Part shown: positions 49,532 to 61,815 of the stretch, in pieces
How positions within the stretch are numbered: the first letter of the stretch is position 1
Layout of the letters: each line of letters begins with the position of its first letter
Origin: Glossina fuscipes
Taxonomy: Eukaryota; Arthropoda; Insecta; Diptera; Glossinidae
Length of the DNA stretch: 64,000 bases
Assembly (NCBI RefSeq): GCF_014805625.2
Contig: NW_023998452.1
Coordinates: 180,455-244,454, forward strand
Direction of reading: 5' to 3'
Notes under the pieces: generated by a model
The model's input: the letters and a program-made list of their open reading frames with translations, nothing else
What the model was told of the DNA's origin: nothing
The model's database searches: none
Position numbers and translations under genes: made by a program

Positions 49532-51330
49532 TTAAAATTTATTTATTTTTTTCATGTTATTACTCTGTTCTAATCTTATACGTTTCCATTTCATGCGTCT
49601 ATTTTGAAACCAGACTTTTATCTAAAGACAATTTAGTGAATAAAAGAGCAATTGGAAAAAAATTCTTGTCTTTCGAGTTTCATTAACTTACTTGTCTTTC
49701 CGTCAAATCTAAAGCCACTGCTATTTCGTATCTTCTTAATCTGGTCAAGTAATTTGTATGAGCGAACTCTTCTTCAAGAACTTTAACTTGTTCTTTGGTA
49801 AATGCAGTACGTTCCTTGCGACTGGAACTTACCGTCGGTAATGAATTTGAAATATCATCCTTTGCTTCTATATCTGCAACAGGTAAAAAAAAGGAAACAT
49901 GCGTACATATACTTAAATGAGCTTCTTTTGTTTCGCACTTGTTTTATTTTACACTTTCATTTTGTTCATCGTTTTTTTACTAGTTTCAAAATACATATAG
50001 GATTATATATCAAGACAACAAATTGTGCGAGAAATTTCTCATTTTCTTTTCTTAGGCCAGGAAAATAGAGTATGACTATGTTTTATCGTTTTTAAGATAA
50101 GTTTAATTTATCCATATAGAGCATGGCTTGGACATTGAATGATGAAAGGATAATAATTGTGAAGCTACGCGTTAGCTGTTAGGCAATTTTTGCAAATAGT
50201 CCACTCTACTTTGTCTAACAATTCGCATAAATATTTTCAGAATTATTCTTTTTTCAGTTATTTTACTTATATATAGTATGCGTTATTGTTTTTTATAATT
50301 GCATATCGTTTGCTTTCAAGCCTGACCTGTAGCCGCTTAACATTTTCTGTTTTGTTTATTATATGACCAATTATTCAGGGGATGTCCCTTATGCGTGTAC
50401 TATAGTACTTTGATGGTCGGAAAGGAGTAAGAAAGCAGAAAGAGATACCGGCTGAGCACTCGCTATATCTGCGGCCGAAATAAACTCTATCGAATTGAGA
50501 TTTGAAGCGAGCACGAACAGACATGGTAGCCTTGATTCTTACCTACCCGCCTATTCGCGCAGATAGATACTTGGAGGCACAACTTCATGTTCCAACCTTT
50601 ATTCCAATAAGATACAATAGGTGTGCGGACAGACAGACAGACAGGCAGACGAAGAGGAAACAATCATGATAATGAGATGTTAAAATCGATAACCCGCACT
50701 TCTTTGTGATGGGCCAAAAAAGTGTTATCAATTAACGCGTAATCCTAAAGAAATCTCCCAGCTTCCCCGTACCTAATTGCATGTGCACAAACTTTACTAT
50801 AAAACGCCTGAAAGAATCAAAGAATATTTCGTGGAACCAGTAGAGAAATTATTAAGTCTGAGTCTGTTAGGTCTGTTAGATCACAATCTCTTACCTGAAT
50901 TAATATACTTATCAGATTTTGGATTGTTTCTCTCCACCAAAAATCGTTCTTGATTCTCTTGACTTTCAAAGTTCCAATCACCGCCGTAAATTGAATGATT
51001 TTTAATATTTTCACAATTATTATTTGAAAAATTTTCCTGGTGACTAACTTCCCAATCGAATGGATGTTCATTAAGCTTTGCACTATAACTGTTAGCAGAT
51101 GATGATGAGACGGACACATAGTTTGTGTTATATTGATTTATATAAAAATTTGGTGAATTTTCGTAACGATTGTCGGATATTAAACAGGCTTCATTAGAAT
51201 AATTTGTTTGCACCGAAAACGATTGACTATCCGGCCAAAAGTACTCGTCGTAATTTGTTAACATTTTGTCTCCCCTAAACGAACTAAAACTAAAATAAAA
51301 ACGTTCATCAGCCCATCTATGAATATTCAT
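49532..51330 (-). CDS. btn: Meox-family homeodomain protein, buttonless orthologue
   Basis: Sequence-specific transcription factor. In Drosophila buttonless is needed in the dorsal median cells of the embryonic nerve cord. Three exons: 51330-50895, 49873-49692 and 49621-49532. Introns are 1021 and 70 nt, GT...AG, with phases 1 and 0, giving 235 aa. The homeodomain spans residues 163-222 with [31 protein letters not shown] and [15 protein letters not shown]48, Q50 and N51 are present. This combination is the Meox signature. The second intron falls between homeodomain positions 44 and 45, a site used in many homeobox genes. The N-terminal 145 residues are S/N/Y-rich without a known domain. A second in-frame ATG (51264, context ACAAAATG) fits fly start consensus better and would give 213 aa. 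Intron 1 carries a SINE-like copy. Confidence 0.88.
50196..50222 (+). repeat. Family 2 left-end motif in btn intron 1
   Basis: CCACTCTACTTTGTCTAACA resembles the family 2 left end at 39211 (CCTACACCACTTTGTCTAAC). A GGACAGACAGACAGACAGGC segment at about 50630 may be more of the same decayed copy. Confidence 0.4.
50378..50560 (-). mobile_element. tRNA-derived SINE-like element, copy 2 (in btn intron 1)
   Basis: Same orientation as copy 1. A-box TAGGCGGGTAGG (50553-50542) and B-box GCTTCAAATCTC (50508-50497) are 33 bp apart. The body ends in ACACGCATAAGGGACATCCC, matching copy 1 ACACGAGTTAGGAGATATCC. The A-box is closer to the Pol III consensus here; the B-box has one changed base. The A-rich tail is lost. 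Being on the same strand as btn, it is carried in the unspliced btn transcript. Confidence 0.6.
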
Positions 51331-51353
51331 ATTCTTTGAAAAGAAATCAATTC

Positions 51354-51393
51354 TGATTGGTTGCCTGCTAACTTGATACTCATGTCTGATTGG
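51354..51393 (-). promoter_or_regulatory. Paired CCAAT boxes upstream of btn
   Basis: Two CCAATCA motifs on the minus strand (51360-51354 and 51393-51387), 33 bp apart, immediately upstream of the first btn ATG. CCAAT boxes bind NF-Y in other systems; a role here is inference. No TATA box stands out. Confidence 0.3.
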
Positions 51394-52419
51394 CGCACAT
51401 GCTTTATCAATTAAACAAAAAAAAAAACATGTGCGTACTTTGTTTACTTTTACAGTTTAATGCTGCTAATGCGCAGCAAGAAAACAAACAAAAACAATTC
51501 ATTTAAATAAAAATGCTCGGCCACACACAATAAAATCTTTTGAAATTGACATATGTGTCACTTGGATCATAAATTTCAAGCACTTATAACAATGACAATT
51601 ATCATAACTTTTCTTCTTATAGAAGTGTTTGTTTTTTCTTTGTTTATCTTATGGCGAAATATCGAGTTAAGTAAAATGAAACGAGGAGAAAGAGGAAAAA
51701 CTGTTGAACATTTCTCTTCCGTAAACATAAACAAAAGATGCATCAATTTTTATTGCGTTGCATTCATAAAACCACACAAACGCCCATATGAGTTCCGGTA
51801 TTAAACTAAGCCTAACATTTTCATTTCATCGTAAGCAGATTTGAGTTTTGTGCAAACGTTTCACGCCCTATTTCAACTTCTTTTCAAACGCTTAACCATC
51901 CAAGTTGTTATCATTATCGCTGATGTACTCATTCCTGCGACGAATCTCAAATTATTCGGTTTGCAACGCATTTGGAGTACTCATCTTTATATTATGCTAA
52001 CACCTCAAAATGACGATTAACTTTATTTATAGAATTTATATAGCCGGTGATTAGCCTGAACATCTGTATGTGTGCATTCATTCTTTCATTTATTTGTATA
52101 TTAGTAATGCACTATATATGCCCGTCAAATGGAGATCATTTTAAGAATTGTAGTGAAATCAAAATTCTAAAAAAAGGGAAAGGGAAACGGGACCTATAGT
52201 AGGTAAACTGAACTATGTTCGTAAACGGCAAATGTTAAATGTTGAAAATTTTTGTTTTCGACATATATTCAAAAGACCGCATCCTCTTTAGTGTACGATG
52301 TGTTAAAAAAAAAATTTTTTTACTGATGAAATCGTGCCATGACTTGACAGATCGACTCGGTCTGCACAAACTTTCGTGCCTTCTAGATTGTCTTACCTGG
52401 CGCCCCACAATGTTTCCAA
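51394..52419. other. Intergenic DNA upstream of btn
   Basis: No gene or repeat recognised; probably contains btn regulatory sequence by position only. Confidence 0.45.
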
Positions 52420-52530
52420 TGAAACCGTTTCGAACCGAGCTACTTTCAATAGCGTTCGTCCTTGGGCCGAAATATCGGTATACCAAATTTTATCGAAATA
52501 TCTCAAAAGTTGTGACCTGTAATGATCATA
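52420..52530 (+). repeat. Family 2 dispersed repeat, internal fragment
   Basis: CTTTCAATAGCGTTCGTCCT, TATACCAAATTTTATCGAAA and GTTGTGACCTGTA match the interior of the full copy at about 39789-39865. Confidence 0.65.
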
Positions 52531-52553
52531 CTGGGTAAACTTTTGAACCTAGG

Positions 52554-53210
52554 ATGCAAGCACGAAAGTGTTACATCGACGGTCCAAGACTAAAAATTGC
52601 CAACACTGGGGCTGGAGCATGCGGCCCAAATTTTCAAAAGGCCACACCGCTGGAGTACCCCCCCTCCCTATTCCGAGCAGAAGTCTATCAAATCACTGAA
52701 AGTGAATCCGAATGTTTAAGAAGACAATGCAGGAGAGAGCTGATTACATTCACTTCGACAGTCGAGTTGCCTTAAAGGCCCTGAAAGGGAAAACGATAAA
52801 ATCTAAGCTAGTGTTTGGAGGGCACCTAATATGGGCGCCTGGCCATTCGAGCCTTGAAGGCAGAGCAAGGGCTGGCTATCTAGCTAGCTAGGAGTTGCCA
52901 GAGGAACAATGACATGTCCTGAACATTTCGGTGGGGTATCAAGAAACCATATTAATAGAATGGCATCGCAACCGGCGCAGAAAAATTTATATTAAGCTAC
53001 TGGAGCGACCTACGTCTGGTCGCAGGCTACTACGCAAATCATAATATGCTAAGGTATCATTTGAAACCTCTAGGTATCTTTGGTACCGTTTCATACAGAT
53101 TTTGACAAACGACGAGTGATATATCCTATCACATAGTATGTGCATGCATAAGCAGTTATCATCAAGTGTAACTGCCTTTGTAACTGCGGACCCTCCGAAC
53201 AGAAGAAGGT
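52554..53210 (+). pseudogene. RNase H and C-terminal region of a non-LTR retrotransposon
   Basis: Decayed end of an ORF2 of a clade that carries RNase H (I/LOA/R1-like). In frame 1: CYIDGPRLKIANTGAGACGP and YPPSLFRAEVYQI. After a frameshift: FDSRVALKALKGKTIKSKLV (52754 on) and IWAPGHSSLEGRARAGYLAS with a stop at 52889-52891. These match the catalytic D segment, the A-E-hydrophobic-AI segment, the DS.AALKAL segment and the W.PGHSG.EGNE.AD.LA end of RNase H. Further on, MLRYHLKPLGIF (about 53047) resembles the LTGH..L..HL..LG motif. This is a different family from the 9.3-11.9 kb element, which shows no RNase H. Confidence 0.72.
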
Positions 53211-55815
53211 AGCAGGAGGGCGACAGGAACCCTAAAATTGGAGGACTAGAAGAACGAACAAGTACAATAGACTTTTTAGATCGCGGTGCGAAGTGCCCTT
53301 ATATGACCTGTAGGTTGAACACAAGAAAGATGAACGGACTAGCTTAGATGTATTCAGAAAACGATGCTGAATCGATCGATAGACGTTTCATCTCAAATCT
53401 TTGTGACTATGGCATACATCACCAAAAAATTTAATACACATTTGTATTGGTGTAACATAAAAATTTTGATATTTATTCTGCCGATAAGAGTAGAGTGTGT
53501 ATTAAATGAAACTTGGACTCGTCCCCAATGTTAGAGAGTATTGGAGTCTTATATCTTCTTTGTTAAGATAACGATGCTGGATATAAAGGATTTAATGAAA
53601 TACTATAGCAAACCTTACAATCTAGAGCGGAGCGAATATTTCTATGCCCAGTGCCTCTTTAAAAAACTTTATATTAAAAACTTCTCATGCCCTCTAAAAC
53701 AAAACCACATAATTTTATGATCGCAACAAAATAAACATATCAGCACTGCTGGGAAAGACATATGCCGCCTTCGTAGATTAATGCTTCAAACATGATGTTA
53801 GATCATCACTTGGATTTTAAAAGCAATAAAAAGTTCACAGCAGCGGAATAGGCAGACAGTCGGTTGCTACTTGCACTTGCTACACCGAATGCTTCCTGAA
53901 CACATCCACTTCTTAAGCATATTCTTTCTTTCTTCTTCTCTTTTTTTCTTTCCAAACCAGGAGGCATAACCACCTTGAATACCAAAGTGAAGTTTGACTT
54001 CATAAGAAGTAAATTTAGTAACTTTTGCATTATATATTAAATGTGCCGCCCAATTTTTGCATTACTTGCGCTCAATAACGTTCTGCTCCGTTAGCACTCG
54101 AAGCAAAATTTATTCAATTAATGAGTGGTATGCGCACGCACAGGCGCTAAATAGGGGCAAAATACTTATAAAAATAGGTAAGCAAAGGTAACCATGTGAA
54201 CTGCATATTATTTGATAACTTTCAACTGTTTGCGGTTGTTTTTTACGTTTTTGGTTTTAATTTGTGATAAAGGTTTAGCGAGTTCTTCATTAGCATAGTC
54301 TCTCAAGTATTAGTGATACGAACGCGCTGAGTAATCTTTACGTTTAGCTGAAAAAGAAGCAGCTGAAAAGAAGCAGTTGGCTGTTAGATAAAGCATATTT
54401 AGCCAAAAAAAAATATGTATATAAGCTTTACCAAGCTTAGACAAAATAAACGCAAATGACTTTTTATCATTGATTGCATCATGATTATCGTTGAAGATTG
54501 ACTGATATCGTGAGGTGCTCATGTAGCTGCATTCTAATTTATAAATTTCTCTACTCATTCCTGAATAATAATTATTTCGTGCACTCTTAATTGCAAAGAA
54601 CTTGACAATTTCGCAATATATCCTTTCTCCGTTTTGCCTAATTTTAGCTTTAAAACAGAGGGACTTTACGTCGCTTCTGAAATTTTGATCACTAAACTCT
54701 TCGCGTCAGCCGAAGATCAGTCGAATCGAATCATATATGTACTGTTTATAGTCGATGTATCAGCTGAATTAATCTTCATTCTATATTACTATCAAATATT
54801 ATATAAAACCGGGTTTACGTTTAGCTTAGCTTTCCTTATATACCTTTAATTTTTCAGTTAAGAGAATTTTTTCGTTTTTTACTTTTAAAAAATGTTTATT
54901 TTCCCGATAAAGGTTGAAAAAAAAATAGAAATCCACTAAATCTAACAAACAAGTCACACATACCATTGATATCATTTCATAGACTACATGGTACAACAAG
55001 AGGAATTGTATAAAAAAACGAAGACACCACATACGGCGACGCAATTTCAATCCAAAATACTTACCCTTACGTTTAATAAGTCGCTGCTGTGATTGGTTGT
55101 TGGGGTTACATACCGGAAAGGGTAGCCATTTATATTTGGTCTACATGTCAACTGATCGATCTGGAAGAGGCTTTATATCCAGATTTAAAACATTACAAAA
55201 CCCCCGCGCAATTCTTTACACGGCGTTAGGACTATTGACTCGGATGACCCATTTGTACCCCCAGCTGATGGTAAAATTCTACACCTTGGTAAAGCTTTCC
55301 ATTCTCTGGTTGAACAGATTATATGACATATTTAGAAACGTTTTGGTGGTACTCAGCCGATTTTTAATATCGAAGAACAATGATTTTTGAAATATTTGGG
55401 AGAAATTTTATTTCGAGAAGTTTGAAAGCAGGCTTCGCCTCATAGTTTCATACTGCAAGCAAACAATGTGAGAAAATTTAGGCTAAGATCCATAGCAATA
55501 TAGGATGTGCCGAAAAGTTTTCCGAACTGGAAGTTAGAAAAAAAACTTCCTGATATTATTGCTCATATTTAGAAGCGATTCTAATGGAATAGAATGGTCT
55601 TTATAAAGTCAATCGCGTATTCCGAACTACCTGCCAAACACAAATTTACACAAATTTCTATCCGCCCATATATATGAGGCGTAATAACCCAAACCATATG
55701 ACGCGTTAATTACAATTTTATAGCAAACACACACACTGCTGTTGAAGTAAGTAATTCATGCAAACACGTGCGAGTTCTAATTCAAAGGTCTCCTTGTTTA
55801 TATGAACAGTTAATT
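53211..55815. other. Intergenic DNA
   Basis: No gene supported. At 55497-55530 an ATAGGATGTGCCGAAAAGTT segment resembles a mariner terminal repeat, but no partner was found. The open segment around 55236-55330 shows no recognisable protein. Confidence 0.5.
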
Positions 55816-55821
55816 TTTATT
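55816..55821 (-). terminator. Putative poly(A) signal of the 1115-aa gene
   Basis: AATAAA on the minus strand about 76 nt past the stop codon. Confidence 0.5.
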
Positions 55822-55896
55822 GATGCGCATTTCAGTCGAATAACGAGTTAGAAAAACGTAGTTGCATGTATAAATCAATAACAATTAAAAACCGAT

Positions 55897-58800
55897 TTAC
55901 AAATTCCTTTTAAACTCGATAATTTTCGCAACTATAGACGGTTTTAAGGCTTCAGTAAGAGTAGCATGCGGTCTCCGTTTGTAGGATCTATTGTTGTTGT
56001 TTGTAATAGGATAACAATAACCGAACTCCGGATTGCTTAACTCGTAGGATAGATTTCCAAGGGAAAATGGCGATGCAGTTCTAAACAAATAATGTAGCAC
56101 ACGTGTACGAATGTCTGCACAAAATTTGTCTTTTGAAAAATCGAACAGAGAGTAATGGTATTCCGTTAGATCTCTCAAAACGATAAAGAGATCTTGTTTG
56201 AGAGAAGGTGTCCATTGCGGAAATAAAGCGGATAAAGATTTGTTGCACAAGCGCATTTTTATTCCATCACAAGTTATGACGGCTTGTAAATAGGTGGAGT
56301 CAACGACAATTGTTGGCAGTTCATACTGGGCAATGTCACGAGAACTGATGCTTTGAAAATAATCAATTTGACACAAAGTGCGATACAACATGGTTTTCGA
56401 CACGAGTTGTATTGGCATAAGACGACTGGAAAGTGATACGGAACTATTTGAACTGTTTGTGATACCGGATTTTGTGCTATTATTATTACCAACTATTACC
56501 TGATTTGGTGGTTGCCTCGTGTTTGACGTGAACATCGCATTACCTCTGTCGCAGCTGGTTGTATTTTTACTAATGGCTGTCAAGTTCGGAGGAGCTTGGA
56601 AATTAGTTGCACATCTCACCGTAACTAAAGACGGAAATTTATGTCTTAATTGGGGTACGAAAATTGTCGGTTTTATTGGATTTTTATGTGCAATTGTTTT
56701 TCTTGCTATGTGCATCTTGCTGGATGGGAAAACTGCCTGCGCATCCTGTGTTTCTAACGGTTTCCGGATGTCTGTTGACTGGTGCCCTTCTGCAGTACAA
56801 TTGTCCGCCACAGCTGGTTGGCGCTCGCCAGTATGTCGTAATTCTATATAATCGTGCATGTTAGAAACAAACACTTTATGCTGAACTTGGCGTGTGTTTG
56901 TATTCACAAAATCCGTTATTTTGCGTTGTTTCTCTTGTCTTATTTGTGATGTAATTGCCTCATCATCTTCTATAGTATTTTGGGTGCACGAATATTCCGG
57001 ATTGTTATCTGATTCACTTTCGACTACTTGAATATCATTTGTGCCACCTCTAGAAATTTCCAAAGGGGGATCATCAGGCAATATAAATGATGGCGTATTT
57101 GCAATTTCATCGCATTCATTTTTATGTGAAAGGTAAGGTAAAGTCTGGCTTAACGAAAGACTTTCACATGTCGTCGCAGGAGTAAGTGATAAAACCCTCG
57201 AATGTCCTTTATTTTCCAAATCAACTGGACTACAGTTTAAATCGATTTCGGTCTCATCTAACAAGATCGGCTCGCTGTTCATTACGGTACAATGTATCAG
57301 ATCATCATCATCCCCGTCAATATAAAATTGGAGATTTTTTAACATTTCAAAAGGTTCAGATTTTATTTTAGTCTCCGTCGCCGGTATAATTACGCCCAAA
57401 CTGACTAATAAAATATATTTAGCCGATTAAAATGACATTAAAGCAAAATTGTGCCACACTTACTAGGAGTTCTGTCTGCACTTTCTTCTATAGAGTTATT
57501 GATAGGATCTTGCTGACTTTGAAAAGATGATTCATCTACAAGACTTTCACTGATTATTAACTCATGAGGGGACATATTAATTTGGTGTTGATTATTCGGT
57601 GCTATAAGAAAATCAGAAAAATGTTGGGCTAGTCCTGTATATTTAGATGGAGCATCGCCTACATCAGACTCAGTCATTTCCTTTGAAAGCTGTAGATACT
57701 CTATTAGTTCTTGTTTTATCACTGGTATTTGATGTATCCACTCGTCGTACTTCCAACATCGATTATAATAATCTTTGCTCGCAGCTTCCATTGCTACTGC
57801 ATTAGTCACATCCAATTTCACAGCATAACGCCTCAAATAATCCGCACGAACGCAATCAAAAAAATTGGTTGTATTTTGTAAGTCAGACCAGTGAAAAAAT
57901 TTTGGAGAAATGTGTTCCAATAGAACATTTTGGTTAATTGCATGGAAATTAATGTGTTTGTGTTTCAAGAAGTTGAATAAATCTTCGAGCTTTATAAATA
58001 AATTAATAGGCCACACTTTCATATTTGTGGTTACATAATGATACAGTCTGTCCATTAATTTAGAATCGCATTTTAACTCATCAGCTTCGTAGATATGTAC
58101 CAGACTTTGAAATTCTTCTAATGTAACGCTAAGTAAGTTTTCAACAATTTCGTACTTTAAACCGTGCCGAGTGCGCAAAACATATGATAAAGTGTGCGTC
58201 TGTATGGAAGAGCAGTAAGGAAATTTTGTAATAAAGAGAATGAGTAAGTTATGGAGAGCAAGTTATTAATAAATATATTTTAGGATTTTTACGAGAATTT
58301 TAAGAGTTTTTTTTAAAAACTGGATTAGCGGAACTGAGTCAAGAATGCAGCCGCCACGTTAATCTTTTCAGCTCATGGTTTGCGAGTTTGAGAATATGTT
58401 CGAACGACAAGGGCTACAAGGACGACAGTGCGGCCAAATGGGCTTTAATGTAGATAGATGAATACCATGCTTATGGCGGCTCGTAACGTATTTTAGTGAC
58501 AAGACTGGCATGAAATTCTCTTAAGTAGTTGCTTCATCGTCGAACCAAATAAGTGAATAAAAGTTTCTTCAACTCGTATGAAAAAAATTGTGTATCGTAT
58601 GTTATATGATCAAGCTACTACTAGCTAGCTAGCTAGCTACTTTTTTCCGCTCTGCGCATCCTAAATAATTAATGTTTTCTATACATTATCGCCGCTTTTA
58701 AGTGTAGACATTACACTGAAGGCTGCCGACAATGAAGGATTAACGTGCGAGTGCACAATTTAAAATAATTCATTTGAAAGTGAAAGAGACGATACTTTAG

Positions 58801-60224
58801 TAACAATTTAAAGAAAAAAAATTCATTTATGTATGAAAACTACTAGTAGTGAAGAAAAGTTTGAGAGAGAATTACCTTATGCACGTTACAAAATAATAGA
58901 ATTTTAGCTTCGTCTATCGCGGAATTTCTCTTTGATTCAGCGAAACTTTCTTCCGATATTTCTATAGATTTGGATAGGTTAATCATATTTGAATCGGTAA
59001 GATGGGGAAATTTTTCCTTGATTAATTTTAAAATGTGTTGTTGTTTAGTCGTGTCATGGCATTTCCGACTAATATAATTCAATAAGAATTCGTCGTTAAA
59101 AATGCCACTGAAATATATCGTTGAAGCCGTGATCTCATTCTGTTTATCTTTTGTTATTTCCAGGTTGCTTTGCTCCCGAATTAATCTGAAATAAAGTTAT
59201 GTATGCTTTCCTCAATCTTATGGTTGTGCTGCCTATATTTACTTACATTTCTTCATAATCATTTTTCTTTTTGATATTATTGGCCAATGAAGAAGCGCTA
59301 TTAAGATATATGGAAAGCGAACTTTAACAAATAAAAAAATTTGAAAATATCTCTCTCTACCTATTTGGAATGGCTGGTACCAAAATGAGATTTTCCAATA
59401 TGTGTACGGCTTCTTTTCTTCCATTGTCCGATGGTTCTACATTGCATCCGAGGTTATTGTCGGTATCCATTCTATTATCAATTTCCATTATATTTTCTGC
59501 AGAATTTATATTTTCACTAGAATTATGCGCATAAACATTTTCAGGAGGTACCCTTTGATTGCTATTTTGATTCCAAAATTCTTCTTCTTCAACTTCGAGA
59601 GTAAAACATAATAATAATTGAACAGATTTTCTAATGAGGACTGGAAAATATACCTCGAATATCTTGATCACAATTTGGTTGATAAATTATATTCTTATTT
59701 AAATCATCATCTTTGCATATTTCGTCAGAAGGTAGTTTAAGACCTTCAACCTCCAATGGTGCCGCGACCGTGGGGCCGAAACTTGATAGTAGCTTAGGAA
59801 ATTGCAAATCTTCATTGTTTTGATTTCGGTGATCTGCATGGTTTTTTTCCTTCTTTTTTTGTTTTTTTGCGTATTCCGGTATTTCCAGGAGTTTCGCTTT
59901 AATACCCTTTGGCATGGGTTTCAGTTTAAAAGGCCATCGTTCCCGTATACGAGGTTTCGTGTAGAAATATGTATAATAATTCTTAATACAATTCTCGCGC
60001 TTTCTTTCACATGTTAACGACTCTTTAAATTTCTCATCATCGCCTCTACTGGCATCTTTTAAAATAGCATCCACTAACTCCTCATATTGTATGTGTTTTT
60101 TGAAAAACTCCAAAGATACTGGAAATTTCTTGTCCGAAGATCTCAAATAATTGTTACATCAAAAACAACTTAAGGAAAAATTTTATTAGACATTTTCATA
60201 CTTATCTATATTCCTTGAATCCAT
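55897..60224 (-). CDS. Unrecognised seven-exon gene, 1115-aa acidic protein
   Basis: I do not recognise the family. Exons: 60224-60202, 60141-59654, 59592-59361, 59297-59247, 59185-58876, 58199-57464 and 57404-55897. All introns are GT...AG (60, 61, 63, 61, 676 and 59 nt) and the lengths sum to 3348 nt, an exact multiple of three. Exon 1 gives MDSRNIDK. Residues 9-170 hold a basic region (CERKRENCIKNYYTYFYTKP, RERWPFKLKPMPKG, KKQKKKEKN). About 260-560 look globular and helical (SLANNIKKKNDYEE, FPHLTDSNMINLSKSI, HWSDLQNTTNFFDCVRADYL, YYNRCWKYDEWIHQIP). About 565-900 are acidic and S/T/N-rich with a KIKSEPF sumoylation-like motif. The last about 150 residues look folded again (MLYRTLCQIDYFQSISSRDI, DLFIVLRDLTEYHYSLFDF) and end EFKRNL. 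A nuclear role is suggested by the basic and acidic layout only. No transmembrane segment or signal peptide. The first exon and the fifth intron acceptor are the least certain parts. Confidence 0.82.
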
Positions 60225-61376
60225 TCGTGTGTGTTTCTGGAGATGGATTGTTGTATATGCTTGCAAATAATTGTTGCCAAAAAACTCGCCAAATAAATAA
60301 AATAAAAGCAATCAGTTAACACAGGAGTGTTACACAAATTTTTAAAGTCTTTATGTCAAAAAAGCAACACTGATTTATCTACTGTGGTGGGAAAATCAGT
60401 TAGATGAAAGTTAGGTATCGCTTTTTATTCAGCTGCAAAAACGGTGGAATACCAACGCAGAAGCTAAATTTCAACTACATGATCAGACGTTTTCATAGAA
60501 TATAGTTTTTTTAAACAAATGAGTAATTTTTCTCAACACCCTCGAATCCATTTGATAATCAAGATTTCAACAGATGTTTTTTATCGATTAGCAGAGAATT
60601 TGGAACAAATTTAAATTTGTAATTTGCATTATAAATGCCTACGGCAATTTGCATTTTTCATTTTGCAAAGCCGACGGCAATTTGCATTTTGTAATGAATT
60701 TTAACAGATTTCCTGGGTCATAAAGCTGGCGACTTTGCAAATTAAACGATCTGGCAATTTAAGTTGTTAGTTGGGCACTCAACCATTTCAGAGCATTTTT
60801 GGCAATTTTTTTACTTATTATAAGCGACTCTGTGCTTTGCCTTTCAACAGGGAACTTAGCGAGGGCGTTGTTTAATTTGATAATAAAAAATTATGCCGGT
60901 CTAATTTTAGGCTAGCCTGTGCCGATGCTTAAAGAATTTTCAAATTCAACTAATACGAACTTAATTCAGCGGTTAATCTGAAAAAGACTTTGTAGAATCG
61001 AAAGGCAGTTTACGTTACAATCTATATTTTGTTTACTAGCTTGTATCTAAAGGAATACCAAATTTTGTAGCGTGGATTTTATTTTGTCGAAAATATTGAA
61101 AGTGCTTAGAGAAGTGGTTTACCTGAATGCTAAATAAGTTTAGTTGGCGTATTTTCCACAACACTATACATACATCTAGAGGAGATGAGAGAAGAGCGAT
61201 CAACTCAAGGAAGAAGAATCGGAAACAATCAGGAAACCATTAAAATCATTAAAAAGATTAACAATTTCTTTTATATATATATATTTTTATACATATTAAT
61301 GAAGCTATTTTAAGTATATAATAAAGCTATTATAAAGCTAAATATAAATGGGACCGTTCCAAATTCTTTAACTTAC
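60225..61376. other. Intergenic or intronic DNA
   Basis: Upstream of the 1115-aa gene. On the minus strand a pyrimidine-rich CTTCTCTCATCTCCTCTAG ends near 61175 and could be an acceptor for the exon at 61377-61815. The following frame is open for about 47 codons to a TAG but looks non-conserved. A short motif GACGGCAATTTGCATTTT occurs with a close variant near 60650-60690. Nothing else seen. Confidence 0.4.
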
Positions 61377-61815
61377 TGTCGGGTGATACTACAGGACTGT
61401 TAAAAGGCGATGTAGAAAAGTCCTCAAATATTATATCCACAATTGTTTTTTTTTTGTCATCTCCTCCTTCTGGAGAATCCTCAAATACTATATCCACAAT
61501 TGTTTCTCTTTCTTCTGGAGCGTCTATGTTTTTTATGGTATATTTCATCGTATCTTCCGCTTTATTGCAACATTCGGTTAACTCTTCATCAGAGATATGA
61601 CATTCATATCCACTTGTCGATAACTCAGCAGCAGACTGTGACAACAATTCATGACAAGACGTAAATTTTTGCGAGCTTGTCAGATTGTCAAAATTGGTTA
61701 TTGTTGTTCGCGCATAAGGCCGGGAATCCACTAAGGATAGATATTTTGATGAAGTTTGGTGCAATGACGTGTTTTGATTCGTCGCACCGGCTTTTAAACA
61801 AAGTAATGTATACAT
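61377..61815 (-). other. Orphan exon-like coding segment
   Basis: An open frame with coding character, ending at a strong donor (CCCGACA then GTAAGT; phase 1). It could start at the ATG at 61815 or at an acceptor TTTAAAAG giving an exon 61790-61377 that is phase 1 at both ends. Encodes a polar, acidic peptide with CHISDEELTECC-like content (YECHISDEELTECCNKAED). It holds a 19-residue tandem duplication (TIVDIVFEDSPEGGDDKKK, then TIVDIIFEDFSTSP). The matching DNA repeat has a 57-nt period (61421 and 61478), which preserves frame. It may belong to a gene extending past this window or be a relic; I could not connect it to the next gene downstream. Confidence 0.5.

Noticed and set aside
55497..55530. 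mariner terminal repeat
   Set aside because: A single resembling end with no inverted partner and no transposase remnant nearby.
56519..56864. Plus-strand hydrophobic frames within exon 7 of the 1115-aa gene
   Set aside because: Antisense shadow of a spliced gene whose phases close exactly; no independent evidence.
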